Source: Sesamum alatum (taxonomy: Eukaryota > Streptophyta > Magnoliopsida > Lamiales > Pedaliaceae). Taken from it: a stretch of DNA of 64,000 bases. The notes beneath the pieces were generated by a model, which had not been told where the DNA came from, did not search any database, and saw nothing but the letters and a program-made list of their open reading frames with translations. The translations under genes were made by a program, and so were the position numbers. The stretch lies in the NCBI GenBank assembly GCA_034509735.1, contig JACGWO010000011.1, forward strand, positions 23,482,979 to 23,546,978, written 5' to 3'. Below are positions 1-10,911 of the stretch, piece by piece (the first letter of the stretch is position 1; every line of letters starts with the position of its first letter).

Positions 1-80
1 CAATGATATTTTTGCAATATGATTGCACATTCTTCATTTCAATTTTTTGTTTAAATATCGTTTAAACATATCTTGGCCAG

Positions 81-1499
81 CCTGCTTCAAGGATGGAAAG
101 GAAGTTCGTGGGCTTGATTGTTACCGCCGGAACAACCATGGCAGAAAGAAGACAATAGTTTTAGCTGGTGCGTTGGTGTATATGAATCATAAATTTCCAG
201 ACACGTACTCTAGATCATAATAGAAATATTTAGAGCTTGTTTGGAAATAATTTCATTTCAAATGTGCTTCTAAACATGCACTTAATTTTAAGAATATAAC
301 AAAAGTATTAGATCAAGTTGTCACTTGATTATTATCATTGGAACTCTCACGTATTCAAGTGTGAATTTCACAGATCATGCACTTCTTACTGATCAGAAAA
401 AGCTCACACAAATTGACCTTGTGATGCAGTGGTAATAATCTCAGCTCTGACTGTTGTCTGCTTGACGGCACTTTGTCTTTTGAAACGGCCTATTAGGTCC
501 GATAAATTTGTCTCCGATCAATCCCGTTGCCAGAGTGCCATCTTGTCTCAGAAAGCTTGTCGGTCCCGGTTATTTACATACCATGAGCTTGAGGAAGCCA
601 CCAATGGGTTTGAGGACGGCCAGAAAATTGTTGATGGCGCTAAGACAGCACTTTATGCTGGAGTCCTTATTGGGGGATCACATGTAGCTGTACAAAAGAT
701 TCAGTGTGAGAGTGAAAGAGACCTCATTCGAGTTCTATTCAAAGTCGAAACGTTGTCTGCTCTCTCACATAGAAACCTTGCACGAATTATAGGATGGTCC
801 ATCGACTCTGGCTACACTCCCCTGGTAGTGTATGAATATCCTCAAAACGGAACGTTTAAGCAGCATTTGATTCGAGCCAGAGATCAGAAGATACCTCTTG
901 ACTGGTACAGAAGATTGAATGTTGCTGCTGAAACTGCATGCGTTCTCGCGTTCCTCCACCATGAAATTTCACCTCCTATCTTCCACCATGATCTTCAATC
1001 AGGTTGCATCTTTTTAGACGCGGATTTCTCTGTGAAACTTGCCGGTTTTGAGCTACATAATGCTGACCATGAGGAGGTTTATCGTCCAAGTGAAGTGTTT
1101 GAAGGTTCACATTGCAGGAAGAACGACGTTTACAGCCTTGGTGTAGTCCTTCTAGAAATTATCACAGGCAACACAATCGTCAACTTTTCAACAACGGCTT
1201 TGCAAAAGATAAAGAACGGAAAGCTAGAAGAGATTGTGGATCCGAGTCTGTACTATCACGAGCAACCACCGTTTCGGAGGGAGCAGATAGAAATAATCGC
1301 TGACCTTGCAACGAGGTGCTTATTGTTTGGTGCTGATGGAAAACTCGGTATGGCAGACGTTGCGAGGGAGTTGGTGCATATCACAAAAGACAGTGTTGAT
1401 GGAAGTAGTAGAAGGGGACCTGCATTGGAGGAGACCTTTTCCAATTCAAGCTTGCTTCAAATGATATCGATGTCACCAGATTCTATTTACTTGCCTTAA
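81..1499 (+). CDS. Probably inactive receptor-like protein kinase (At2g46850-like), 5' partial
   Basis: Two exons are visible, about 81-167 and 430-1499; earlier exons lie left of the window. The first ends the extracellular part with a Cys-containing stretch (CFKDGKEVRGLDC). A donor at 168 (GTGCGT) and an acceptor CAG ending at 429 join it in frame to a hydrophobic membrane segment (VVIISALTVVCLTALCLL). A cytoplasmic kinase fold follows (FTYHELEEATNGF onward). Counting from 429, the ATP-binding Lys survives (K90 in VAVQK). The glycine loop is degenerate, HRD reads HHD (186-188), the catalytic Asn is replaced by Cys (193), and the DFG Asp is Gly (AGF, 205-207). The fold is otherwise complete through DVYSLGVVLLEIITG, so this is a conserved pseudokinase rather than a decayed gene. 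Arabidopsis At2g46850 carries the same 'probably inactive' label. It is expected in the plasma membrane, probably as a signalling scaffold (inference). The GTG at 429 is not a start codon. Confidence 0.85.
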
Positions 1500-3126
1500 C
1501 ACATGAACCATTTCGTGTCAAAAGTTGCTAGGAAAATGTTTATTGCAGAACTTCTCAAGTCATATGCTGCTTCCACGATTGTACATCGAGCAAATACACA
1601 AAATTATTTCTGGTTCTATAAGCCATTAACAAAAGGGTACAGTAAGAATTACTCCGCACCATGTTTATATGTGTCTCGGGAATTCTCAACCTGTTTGTTT
1701 GTGTTTTTATTTTTAATTTTCAGTACAAAATATGTGTTTTCAATTTGATATATGTTTTTGTGTGAAATGAGAACATATTTAGATTAATTAGTTAATGATA
1801 TTGTATATTATATTGAACTGTTTTAAAAACTGAAAACTGAAAATAATGAAGGATGTACGACGGAAGCTGATGATGATCTAGCCTTGTGCGTGTATTTTCT
1901 TCATTAAAACAACACATCTCCCTTTTGGTGTCTTGGATTGTGCGTGTAATGTACGTAGCAGAGGTCACTGTCTTTGTCAAGTTTATTTTTCTTTTACGAT
2001 TAGTAGAAGTTTTTATTACGTTTCACAATTACATAAAAATGCAAATTTGACAAAGATATAATAAAATTGGGTTGCTCTGAAAAAAATTCTAATTTAAATT
2101 GAGTTTAATAGCATAAAGTTGAGGTTGGGGGGTTGGAATTTGCAATGCTATCATCCATATGATCAATGTTTTCGAAATCAGATTGGACCAGCCCCATCCA
2201 ATCGAAACTAGCCATGCATTCGAACCAATTCATAAGGTCTAACCCGGTCGCCTAGTAACTAGTCAAAACAAAATTTGACTTTTTTTCTTAAAAAAAATAA
2301 ATTAAAAGAAGTACTGAAATATAAATTTTTTTTTTGGCTTAAGCTTTTGCATATCTATAGCTTAAAATAATTAAGCTTGACTTAAACTTTTCCATATTTA
2401 TAGCTTAAAGCACTTTAATTTGACTTGTACTTTTCTAATGTGGGACAATAAATCACTTCTAAGTGTTTATCTTCCTTTCCTCTTCGTCTACTTCTTTCTC
2501 AATATCTCCAAGTTTTTTCAATTTTTTGTAGCCTTTTTTTTTTTTAATAAAAAATAATTATATGAAGTCATTGGTTGCTACCTATGTTTGATAAAAAAGG
2601 AAAGCAATAAAGCCTTCAAACTTCAAGAGTTTTTGTGTATCTATTTTATCAATTGATATATAATATATCGATATGTTATAAATATGTATACATGTATATA
2701 ATATATTTCGAGTCAACGATTTTTTTCAATTTGATTCGATCGGTCAAACCAATAACTTGATAATTTATCCGATTCAATCACCGGGATTTGATACAACAAA
2801 ATTTCATAATGCCTGCTTTATTAAATTCTCTTAACGGATATGGAAGAGATCATTTAGCAAATATGTCAATAAAAATCATCGTTAATGGTGGTGCTCAATC
2901 CATGACAAGTCAAAACTTACACCAAGAAAATGAAGTATAATCCATGGGATAGTAACATTATTCATGGGATTGATGCATTAAAGTAGAACCTGGGAAAAGA
3001 ATATGTCCCCCCCCCCCTCCCCCCACCACGAAGTTTCTGTTTAGATCCACCCCTAAAGAGACGAAGGACAAGATAGTAAAGAGAAATCATTTGCCTTATA
3101 TAAATAGCTAGTAAATAAACTCTCAC
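1500..3126. other. Intergenic region, no gene seen
   Basis: AT-rich sequence follows the pseudokinase stop. The short open frames here show no recognisable protein and are interrupted by A/T runs. A C-rich tract lies near 3007-3020. The left target duplication of the SINE is at 3113-3126. Confidence 0.6.
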
Positions 3127-3396
3127 CCGATGATCCCTTGCCCGAGTGGTGAGGTTGAGGTCTAACAATCAAGAGGTCGTGGGTTTGAGTACTACGAATG
3201 TAGGGAGCTGTTTAATTTGTAGGATGTTTGTATTATTCCTTTGATTGGTATTGGTAGATGTGGATTTGTAATTATACCATGGACTGTTTAGATGTTGTTA
3301 TACTGTCCACTGAATACTGTAATAGCAATTGGTTGCTTTAGAAATATTGTTGTACTTTCAAATTAATAGTTCATTGCTCATTATAAAAAAAAATTA
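3127..3396 (+). mobile_element. tRNA-derived SINE with 14-bp target site duplication
   Basis: A polymerase III A-box-like motif (TGCCCGAGTGG, 3139-3149) is followed about 33 bases later by a B-box-like motif (GGTTTGAGTAC, 3182-3192). The unit ends in an A-rich tail (about 3384-3396). The same 14 bases, AAATAAACTCTCAC, flank it at 3113-3126 and 3397-3410. Promoter boxes, A-tail and long direct repeats together are typical of SINE retroposition by LINE machinery. It carries no protein. The family name is not known to me. Confidence 0.8.
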
Positions 3397-4392
3397 AAAT
3401 AAACTCTCACATTCTCTATTTTGAGGAGGTTGGATCCTTGAGAAAAACAAGTATAGGCATTATTTGTGAATTAGATTGTGCTTTGTTGCTTGTATGCATC
3501 CCAAGTATCAAATAGAATTACTTGGGCTAAATTACATTTTGCACCCTAAAATTAATTAAAATAGGTACTTACCACCTTCAAAAAAATAAATTTCATCGTA
3601 GCCTAAAAACTAATTTTTCTTTGTACATTGAAATATTGACATTTTGTAGGCCAAAATATTGGTTGAGGGAAGGGCATAATTGTCCCAAAAAAGAGTCACC
3701 AAGGTGCAATTTATGCATTTAATAAAGTATTAACTAACTTATCAATAAGATAAAATATTAACTAATAATTGAGATTCAAATATTAACTAACTTATCACAA
3801 TATTATATATTGTTCTATATACAAAAGCAAAATGGTGTAATATTCTGTATTAACGTTGAGTTCTGTATTATTGATTATGAATTAATTAATTTTAGAAAAT
3901 ATAAGTATGGCATTTGGATTCACAATTTTGCAATAGATCAAATTTTGGCTAATTAGAGAATTAATTTCATCCTTAAGGTTAATTAAAAACTTAAAAAAAA
4001 TATGGAAATAATGGGTAGTCAAATAAAAAAAAATAATTGTTATGTGATCTAAAGTTACAAATTGTAAATTTTATCAAAATGTGATAAAGAAAAAAATTAA
4101 TCTCAAAAGTGGTTATTGAAAATTGACCAAATGTATACAAAGAAATTTATATATCTTATGTATAATCTATTTTATTCTATATACAAAAGTAACAAGCTTT
4201 TAAAGTATTATATAATTTTCTCTTTAAATTTATGGTATCAGTTATTATTTTATTTTTTAATAGTTGAATTTCAATTATTAGTTAATATTTTCTCGTATTG
4301 ATAAGTTAGGTAATATTTATTAAATGCATGTTATAAACTTATTTTAATGCAAAATATAATGCCTTTTGCCTTTGTATATAAAATAATATATA

Positions 4393-4650
4393 GGATAAAT
4401 TACAGTGACACCCCCTGAGATTAGGGCCAATTACACAAACACCTCCTGTGTTTTGTGAAATTATAGCTACACCCCTGAGGTTGTAATTGTATTACAACTA
4501 CACCCCCTATTCAAAGGCAAAGCTTACACTAATACCCCCTGAAAAACATTACACTAACACCCCTCAGGGGGTGTAGCTGTAATTTTGCAAAAGACAAAGG
4601 ATATTTATGTAATTGGGCCTAACCTCAGGGGGTGTCAATGCAATTTACCC
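4393..4650. mobile_element. Short TIR element (258 bp), 9-bp TSD TAATATATA
   Basis: The ends are inverted repeats of about 50 bp (left GGATAAATTACAGTGACACC; the right end complements to GGGTAAATTGCATTGACACC). The direct repeat TAATATATA flanks it exactly at 4384-4392 and 4651-4659. Nine-base duplications are typical of Mutator-superfamily insertion. It is non-coding, hence a MITE. It sits inside the outer inverted-repeat element. Confidence 0.75.
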
Positions 4651-4669
4651 TAATATATAATATTTGATA

Positions 4670-6209
4670 GGGATAATTACATTTACACCCCCTCACCTAT
4701 TGTCCATTTACAAAAACCACCCCTGCCTTTTGAAATTACAAAAACCACCCTTGGCAGCCTTTAAAACCCAAAAATACCCTTATTGATTTGGTCAAACTTT
4801 ACTATAAATTTTAAAGGACAAAAATGCCCTTAGGGGTGTTTCTGTAATTACCAAAAGGTAGAGGGGGTGTTAATGTAATGTCTATGAGGATGAGTAATAT
4901 GACCCTATATATATTTTCATTATTTATATCAAACTTAAATTTAAATTTAAATTATTTTATCAACTTTTTTAATTGAATCTCTATATAAAATTAGAGTTTC
5001 TAATAATTGAAATATTAAATTATTTAATTAATATATATTTCTAAAATTAATTACTAGATTATAAGTTTAATTTAAAAAAATATCACACTTGAATAAATTA
5101 TTTAAAATTATTAAAATTAAAAAAATATTTATCCTCTATTTTTATTTATAACTAAATTTTATTAAAATTAATATATTATAATTTAAAATAATTTATGAAT
5201 TTTATATAAATCATATCAGAATTAGTAAAATAAATAATTTATTTATTAAAAAGATATTTTAATTTTTTTAAATTATCCCTCACCCCGCCGCCCTGCTTGC
5301 GCCCTCCTCCCTGCCTCCCCGTCTGCGCCCGACCCCTCTTCCACTCCACCTTCATCTGCTATCTAAATATGTATGTACAAAAATATAAACATATATTATA
5401 TATATATAAATATATATATTTCTATATATGTATAAATATATATAGATATACATATATGTATAATTTATTAATCATAGTAAAAGTTAGATACAAATAAACA
5501 TAGTGGATAAATAATCTTTTAATTTTAAGAATCTAAAATTATTTATACAAGTGTGATAATTACAATTTAAATGTATAGCTTAGTAACTAACTTTTTGTAT
5601 TTTATTATTTGAATAATTTAATATTTTAATTATTAAAACGTGTAATATATGTAAAGATTCAATAAAAATAGTTAATAAAATGATTTAAACTTAAATTTAA
5701 GTTTGATATAATTTATTAATTTTAGTTATAAATAAAAATAGAGGATAAATATTTTTTTAATTTTAATAATTTCAAATAATTTATTCAAGTATGATATTTT
5801 TTTAATTTAAACTTATAATCTAGTAACTAATTTTAGAAATATATATTAATTGAATAATTTAATATTTTAATTATTAGAAACTGTAATTTATATAGAGATT
5901 CAATTAAAAAAAATTGATAAAATAATTTAAATTTAAATTTATGTTTGATATAAATAATGAAAAAATATATGGGGTCATATTACTCATCCTCATAGACATT
6001 ACATTAATACCCCATCTACCTTTTGATAATTACAGAAACACCCCTAAGGGTATTTTTGTCTTTCAAAATTTATAGTAAAGTTTGACCAAATCAATAGGGG
6101 TATTTTTGGGTTTTAAAGGCTGTCAGGAGTGGTTTCTGTAATTTTTCAAAAGGCAGGGATGGTTTGTATAAATGGACAATAGGTGAGGGGGTGTAAATGT
6201 AATTATCCC
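4670..6209. mobile_element. Foldback TIR element (1540 bp), 9-bp TSD TATTTGATA
   Basis: The termini are GGGATAATTACATTTACACC and its complement, flanked by TATTTGATA at 4661-4669 and 6210-6218. The inverted arms run about 500 bp each (4670 to about 5180, and about 5710 to 6209), so most of the element could fold into one hairpin. The right half also holds a tandem copy of arm sequence (about 5500-5700 resembles 5745-5945). A short GC-rich insert, likely the loop, lies at 5280-5345. No transposase is present. The TSD length argues for the Mutator superfamily. Confidence 0.75.
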
Positions 6210-6556
6210 TATTTGATAACTTAGTTAGTTCATATAAAATATTTGATATCACATATCCAAAGAGAAAAATATATAATACTTTGATAAGTTAGTTAAATTT
6301 GAATCACAATTATTAGTTAATATTTTATTTTATTGATAAATTAGATAAAATTTTATTAAATGAATAATTTGTACCTTGGATACTCTTTTTTGCGACAATT
6401 ATGTCCTTCCCCAGCCAATATATTGGCCTGCAAAGTGTCAATAATTCAATTTGCAAAGAAAGTTTAATTGTTAGGGTGCAAACTGCAATTTATTATTTTT
6501 TAGGGTGGTAAGTGCCTATTTCAATTAATTTCAAGGTGCAAAATGCAATTGAACGT

Positions 6557-7264
6557 AATCAATCATTTTGAAAAGTTTAGTATTATTTAATGAAAAAGGA
6601 AAGAAATTTTTAAACTCCGAATTGTTTTCACCACCCCAAATGTGCTCTTTGCCAGCCTCCTCTGACGAATCCCACAAAAAGTAGGAGCGGAGAGTGAGCG
6701 GTTGGTCGCCCAATGGATTTGAGTTTAATAATATAGGACGAAAACACTGAAATTGTATTTTTCATGCTTTTCGAATATTTGATTTAAATCTTTACAGATA
6801 TATTTAATAAGAATTTGTACAGTACACATGTAAAAATATATCATTGGATCAATATTATGTGGAATTATAGTTTTAGAATAATCGATGGTAATTTTTTCAA
6901 TAACGAGGAAACATTTTAATTCTATTATTTTGCAATTCACTTTCTAGACATAATCGGTACTAATAAAATAGAAAATTTAGTCTTTAAAAATAAAATTTTG
7001 CATGTTATATTTACTAATTATAATATTTCATAAATCTTATATCAAAATAAATTAATGTGAATATTAAAAATAGTGATGTACCAAGTATACTATCAAATAT
7101 GAATACAGAATTAATTAGTCAAATCCCTTGCTTTAGATTTGTATGAGCAACGTCAATTTATAAGATTACTAACTTTTTCATTCTAAGGTTTCTTTTTTTA
7201 CTACAAAAATGATTTTATTTCTATAATATTGTCCCTCAATATGATATATGATGTGAATAAAAAA
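6557..7264. other. Intergenic AT-rich sequence
   Basis: No gene, RNA or clear repeat structure was recognised. The small open frames are A/T-driven and look like chance. Confidence 0.5.
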
Positions 7265-8640
7265 AGCTCAATCAAAGTTGTCTTCTGGGACTTAAACATA
7301 GTGGGTCTGAATTTTGCAAATTTGGATAGAAAACCTGCAAAAAAAACGTTAGCACTCCAACGCTCAAGTCAGTAAATAATTTTGGAATTAATAAGCTTGA
7401 GTGCAAGAAGAGTTTAACGAGAATCAAGAGCATAAAAGTATGCTCAGTGTAATTTAAAGAGAGATTCGTGTATTCAGAGTGTCGAGAGATGTTACTCGTA
7501 CAGTCAAGGAGGTTGGTATTTATAGAGAGAGTTCCTCGAGGTAGAGAAGTTCTAGGGGGGGGGGGGGTAGGACTCTTCGGGGATTGGTTGAGGCTGCCCT
7601 AGAGTCCTACCCGACCTGGCCTCCTAGAAATAAGGAGTTGGTTGTGAGATCCGCCCTAGATGGGGGGGGGGGGGGGGGATATCCGGTTGATGTTTATCTT
7701 TTTTGACCAAGTCTTGATTTTTCCACCGAGAGTCCTCCTTCCATATGCCTCATTTCCTGGATTGGCTTCTTTTGTGGGATTTTTCCCTCGAGGCTACAAG
7801 GTGGGCCTTGCTCCCACCTCTGCGGAGGGTCTGGCTTGCTTCTTTGGATGGGCTTGGCGTCGAATTCTCCGAGACGGGCTATGGGCTGTTGGGTTACTTT
7901 TCTCTGGGCTCATCTCTTGGAGATGGGTCCTTCTAACTTTTGGGCTGCGTGTATGGGCCGATTATTTTATGGATACCAATCAATGCCCCCACTCTGAGGG
8001 GAGGAATGTCTTTTACTCTCCCTGAGAGTAGGAGTCTTCCTAGAGGCCCATTGGGGGGACATCCTTCCCCAGGGGCGAGACTGCCCTGATCTTCTTCGAC
8101 ATTCTGCCTTCCAAAAGTGAGGCCTTCTTGGTTACTAGGAACGTCAGTCTTTCTTCATTGGGATAACAAACCTCCTTCGCCATTAAGAAAGGGTTGTCAG
8201 CCTTTGCAACTTTCGATGCCGTAGCCATAGCCTAGCAATAATGGCTAGGGCTTGATCTGATTTTTCTAGCGCCTAAATTCCGTGGGACATGGGCACGTGG
8301 CTCTATTCGCTCTGTGTAGGAGGGCAATTTTTGATAACTGCCCATGTCGGTCTTATAACTGCCCAATGGGGGGTGGTTACATGCACGTTCGCCTAGGTAA
8401 CCGCATCCTTCCCCTTCACCCCTGTACCCGCGCCCATAAGGGCCTCCTTTCGCCTTCTTCCTCTCTCCCCCACACCATTTGAAAGAAAGAAGCTTTAAAG
8501 TCCACAAAAAAGCTGTAAGTTCATCTTATCTTTTCTGTCTATTTTTCTTTCTTAGCGAATTGGTCATGTCTTCTTCTTCTACCCTTCTAATTAATCGATG
8601 CGATATGTGGGAGGGAGATATATAAGCGATCATCCCATCG
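7265..8640 (-). mobile_element. Ty3/gypsy LTR and adjoining 3' region, fragment
   Basis: Read on the minus strand, 7330-7360 gives CTGACTTGAGCGTTGGAGTG, a phrase found at the end of the R/U5 part of many plant Tat/Retand-type gypsy LTRs. A TATA box (TATAAATA on the minus strand, 7517-7524) sits where an LTR promoter would. A purine-rich stretch at about 7985-7995 (minus GTGGGGGCAT) is followed by TGATTGGTATCC, a plausible polypurine tract and LTR start. That would make about 8000-8640 the untranslated or coding 3' end. Two G-runs (7553-7567, and 7663-7678 with 16 G) interrupt it. No intact protein was recognised. The limits are approximate. Confidence 0.5.
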
Positions 8641-8689
8641 AGGCTATCTCTAGGGATGCCGGCCGTGGCTCGGCGGCCACTAATGGTCG

Positions 8690-9091
8690 ACTCCCGGTCG
8701 ACCAAAATATTAAGATCATATGGATGCTGAAAGTCCATCGCCTATGAAACACGGCACTCATCCAATGAATACGATGCATAGCGCAAGTCTCAATAGGACA
8801 CTCGATGCCCTGTCTTGAGGTCCTCGACATGGAATGTTTTAGACCCAACCCTTGTCAGTTAATTTCATAACCACCATCCAATGCGTGGTCCAACTGCATG
8901 AGTAGTCTACGTGGTCTGTGGCTTTGTTATGATCTTGATACAATATAAACATAATTAAATGAGCACTACAAAGATAAAGTCAAATAATGAATACTCATTT
9001 TATTCACTATATAATATTACATTACATTGAGTCTGTCAAATAGATTACATATAGGCTAATATAACTGGCTTTTTGGTCACCTATTCTAACA
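8690..9091 (-). repeat. Copia LTR fragment (5' part of the LTR)
   Basis: It matches 51720-52132 and 27290-27650 by eye ('gatgaaac-c-gcactcatccaatg', 'catgagt-gt-', 'ggtctgtgg'). The LTR starts with TG at 9091 (minus strand) directly after a polypurine-like AAGTGGGAGAT (9092-9102). The distal part of the LTR is missing. Confidence 0.7.
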
Positions 9092-9199
9092 ATCTCCCAC
9101 TTGACCTAAAGCTAATCATCCATTGACTCAAGCCCATCTTATCCAGATGTTGAGTATTAACAATTTGCGACACTAACTTAGTCAGTAGATCTATTGTGT
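9092..9199 (-). pseudogene. Copia RNase H C-terminus and polypurine tract
   Basis: The minus-strand frame reads approximately LTKLVSQIVNTQHLDKMGL and then a stop, the usual end of copia pol ('ADLLTKPL...MGL'). The upstream part of the domain is cut off at 9200 by the inserted gypsy LTR and does not resume on the other side until the reverse transcriptase end near 10912. The segment therefore marks the insertion point within pol. Confidence 0.6.
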
Positions 9200-10749
9200 T
9201 GTAACGCCCCTAACTACGACTTTATACCACCTAAATATCACAATTAGAATAGCCTGGTTTATATATATGAAAATAGGTACATAATCCAGTCCCTGCTGGA
9301 TACACACATGTCATCTCATTGTCCCAACAAGCATATTTATATCACCTCTCACTTTTAGTATGTAATAATCATTCTCAACATTTCATGATTTTCAATATTA
9401 TTGACTTGTTAGGAGAACTCCGTATACTGGTCCGACCTGACTTGGAACGCAAAATGGGCTTATTCCTTGAGAGTGGAAACAACAAGATCTATACCTGAAA
9501 AATATTTATAGAGGACTGAGCCTGCAACTCAATAAGTAAATAACTAGCACCACCTATACATGTTTTTATTTAGTTCAACAGGACAAAAGCGAGCAACATA
9601 TAATGGATTGTCATTGATTAAATTTCAAGATGTCTCATTTTATTCACTGTAAAATCATCCAACATAAAGACAATCAATCATAATATCCATTTTTTAATAT
9701 GCATACAAGCTGCATTATAGTGTCTTTTTGTATACAATATAAAATCACATTCATTCTATTGTACCCAAAATGATATAATCTCACATAAAAACAATCAACG
9801 AACTATTCCCTTCCTAGTTTGCCTGCAGGATTCTGATATAGTGTCTATCTCCACCAACTCAGCCTCACTATTTATCATATAATGTTTAATTGAAACCCCT
9901 TGCCATACCAGCTACCAATCATTTCGCATCATAACTATTTCTTTTATCGCATTATAACTCTTTTCATTTCACATCATAGCTCTTTTCGTATCGCATCATA
10001 CCTCTTTTCGTATCGCATCATAGCTCTCGGATCAACTCACACGAGATAGGAGAAGAAAACTATAATAAATTCATTTCTCTATCAAAGGGTTCACCATGAT
10101 CTTAGAACAAGAATTCTACTTAGCCATAAAGATAACGAAGAAGCAAAATAAATATATCGGAGAATACATCAAGCAAAGCGCTAAAAAGAAGAAAGGATTA
10201 GGAAGAACTGTAGTTCGATCGTCCTAGCCGTCTTGAAGCTTCCCTGACTTCTTCGTGTTCCTTCAAGCCTTGTATCTGTGCTTTCATCCCCCCTTTTTCA
10301 CGTCCCTAGTTCCCCCTTTTATAGTCGTAGTGGAGCAAAAGGCAGAAAAATCCGAACGATTCTATTTCCAAGTGTAGAACACGCCTGTACAGCGTAAACA
10401 CGGTCGGGGCATGTTCTCGTGTATTTCTGCGGCCAACCCTCGACACGGCCGTGTCTAGAACACGGTCAGGCTGTGTTCTGTTTGGGTGGTCTTGGCTGGT
10501 GATTTGAATTAGCGAAACACGAGCGTGTGAGAGGATACAACACGGTCGTGTTCTGTCGAACATGAGCGAATTGTTTTCTTTAGTCCATTTTGCTCCTGAA
10601 TTATGCCTGAAAAGAGAGAAACAACCAAAAGCAATATCCAAGAAAGAGTTTTAGTATAGAAAAGTAGTAAATTAGATGAAATTCTGCTTAAAAGGGTGGA
10701 AGAATGCGTGTGTTTCCCCTTAACAAATTCGTAAAATCCCTACTTATCA
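9200..10749 (-). mobile_element. Ty3/gypsy LTR, 1550 bp (TGATAAGTA...CGTTACA on the minus strand)
   Basis: On the minus strand the unit begins TGATAAGTAGGG at 10749 and ends GGGGCGTTACA at 9200, with TG...CA ends. Just outside it (10750-10790) is TTTAGGGGAGTT preceded by TTGCTTAGGGACAAGC, the standard lead-in to the LTR of plant Athila/Tat-type gypsy elements. Several near-palindromes of the form ACACGG(C/T)CGTGT occur at about 10390-10560. Open frames inside it (for example 10306-10641) have no recognisable domain and are taken as non-coding LTR sequence. Confidence 0.65.
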
Positions 10750-10911
10750 AACTCCCCTAAACTTAAACATTTGCTTGTCCCTAAGCAACAAAAGTCCTTA
10801 GGCAATGACCCCAAATGAGTGTAGAATTCGCCTTCTCAACATCGTGGCAATGATTCGTAATAACAAACACAACTTAGAAGTACACAGTCACAAACACAAG
10901 CTCACCGACAC
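10750..10911 (-). mobile_element. Short internal piece of the gypsy element upstream of its 3' LTR
   Basis: About 160 bases precede the LTR on the minus strand, including the polypurine tract at about 10752-10765. The other end joins copia reverse-transcriptase sequence near 10912. The gypsy insertion is therefore represented only by one LTR and its immediate neighbour. Confidence 0.45.

Larger units (their letters stand above)
3524..6556. mobile_element. Outer inverted-repeat element split by two younger insertions
   Basis: About 300 bp at 3524-3800 (starting GGGCTAAATTACATTTTGCACC minus its last bases, then a poly-A-rich arm) is repeated in inverted orientation at about 6230-6556. Both arms carry the phrases 'ggtacttaccacc' and 'ggccaaaatattggttg' or their complements. 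The two elements at 4393-4650 and 4670-6209 sit in the middle and keep their own target duplications, so they landed later. I found no clean duplication around the outer ends, so its limits are approximate. No coding region is seen. It is probably a non-autonomous DNA transposon. Confidence 0.6.

Noticed and set aside
429..1499. Start of the kinase gene at 429 (GTG)
   Set aside because: It coincides with a splice acceptor. An upstream exon joins in frame.
3139..3192. Possible tRNA gene
   Set aside because: The A- and B-box motifs are present, but no cloverleaf is apparent, and the tail and target duplication show it is a SINE.
7660..8025. Open frame of 121 codons beginning at the G-run
   Set aside because: It starts in a poly-G tract, has no domain, and lies within gypsy LTR sequence read on the opposite strand.
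10306..10641. Minus-strand open frame of 111 codons
   Set aside because: It lies wholly in the gypsy LTR, where the ACACGG-type repeats keep frames open. There is no protein similarity.
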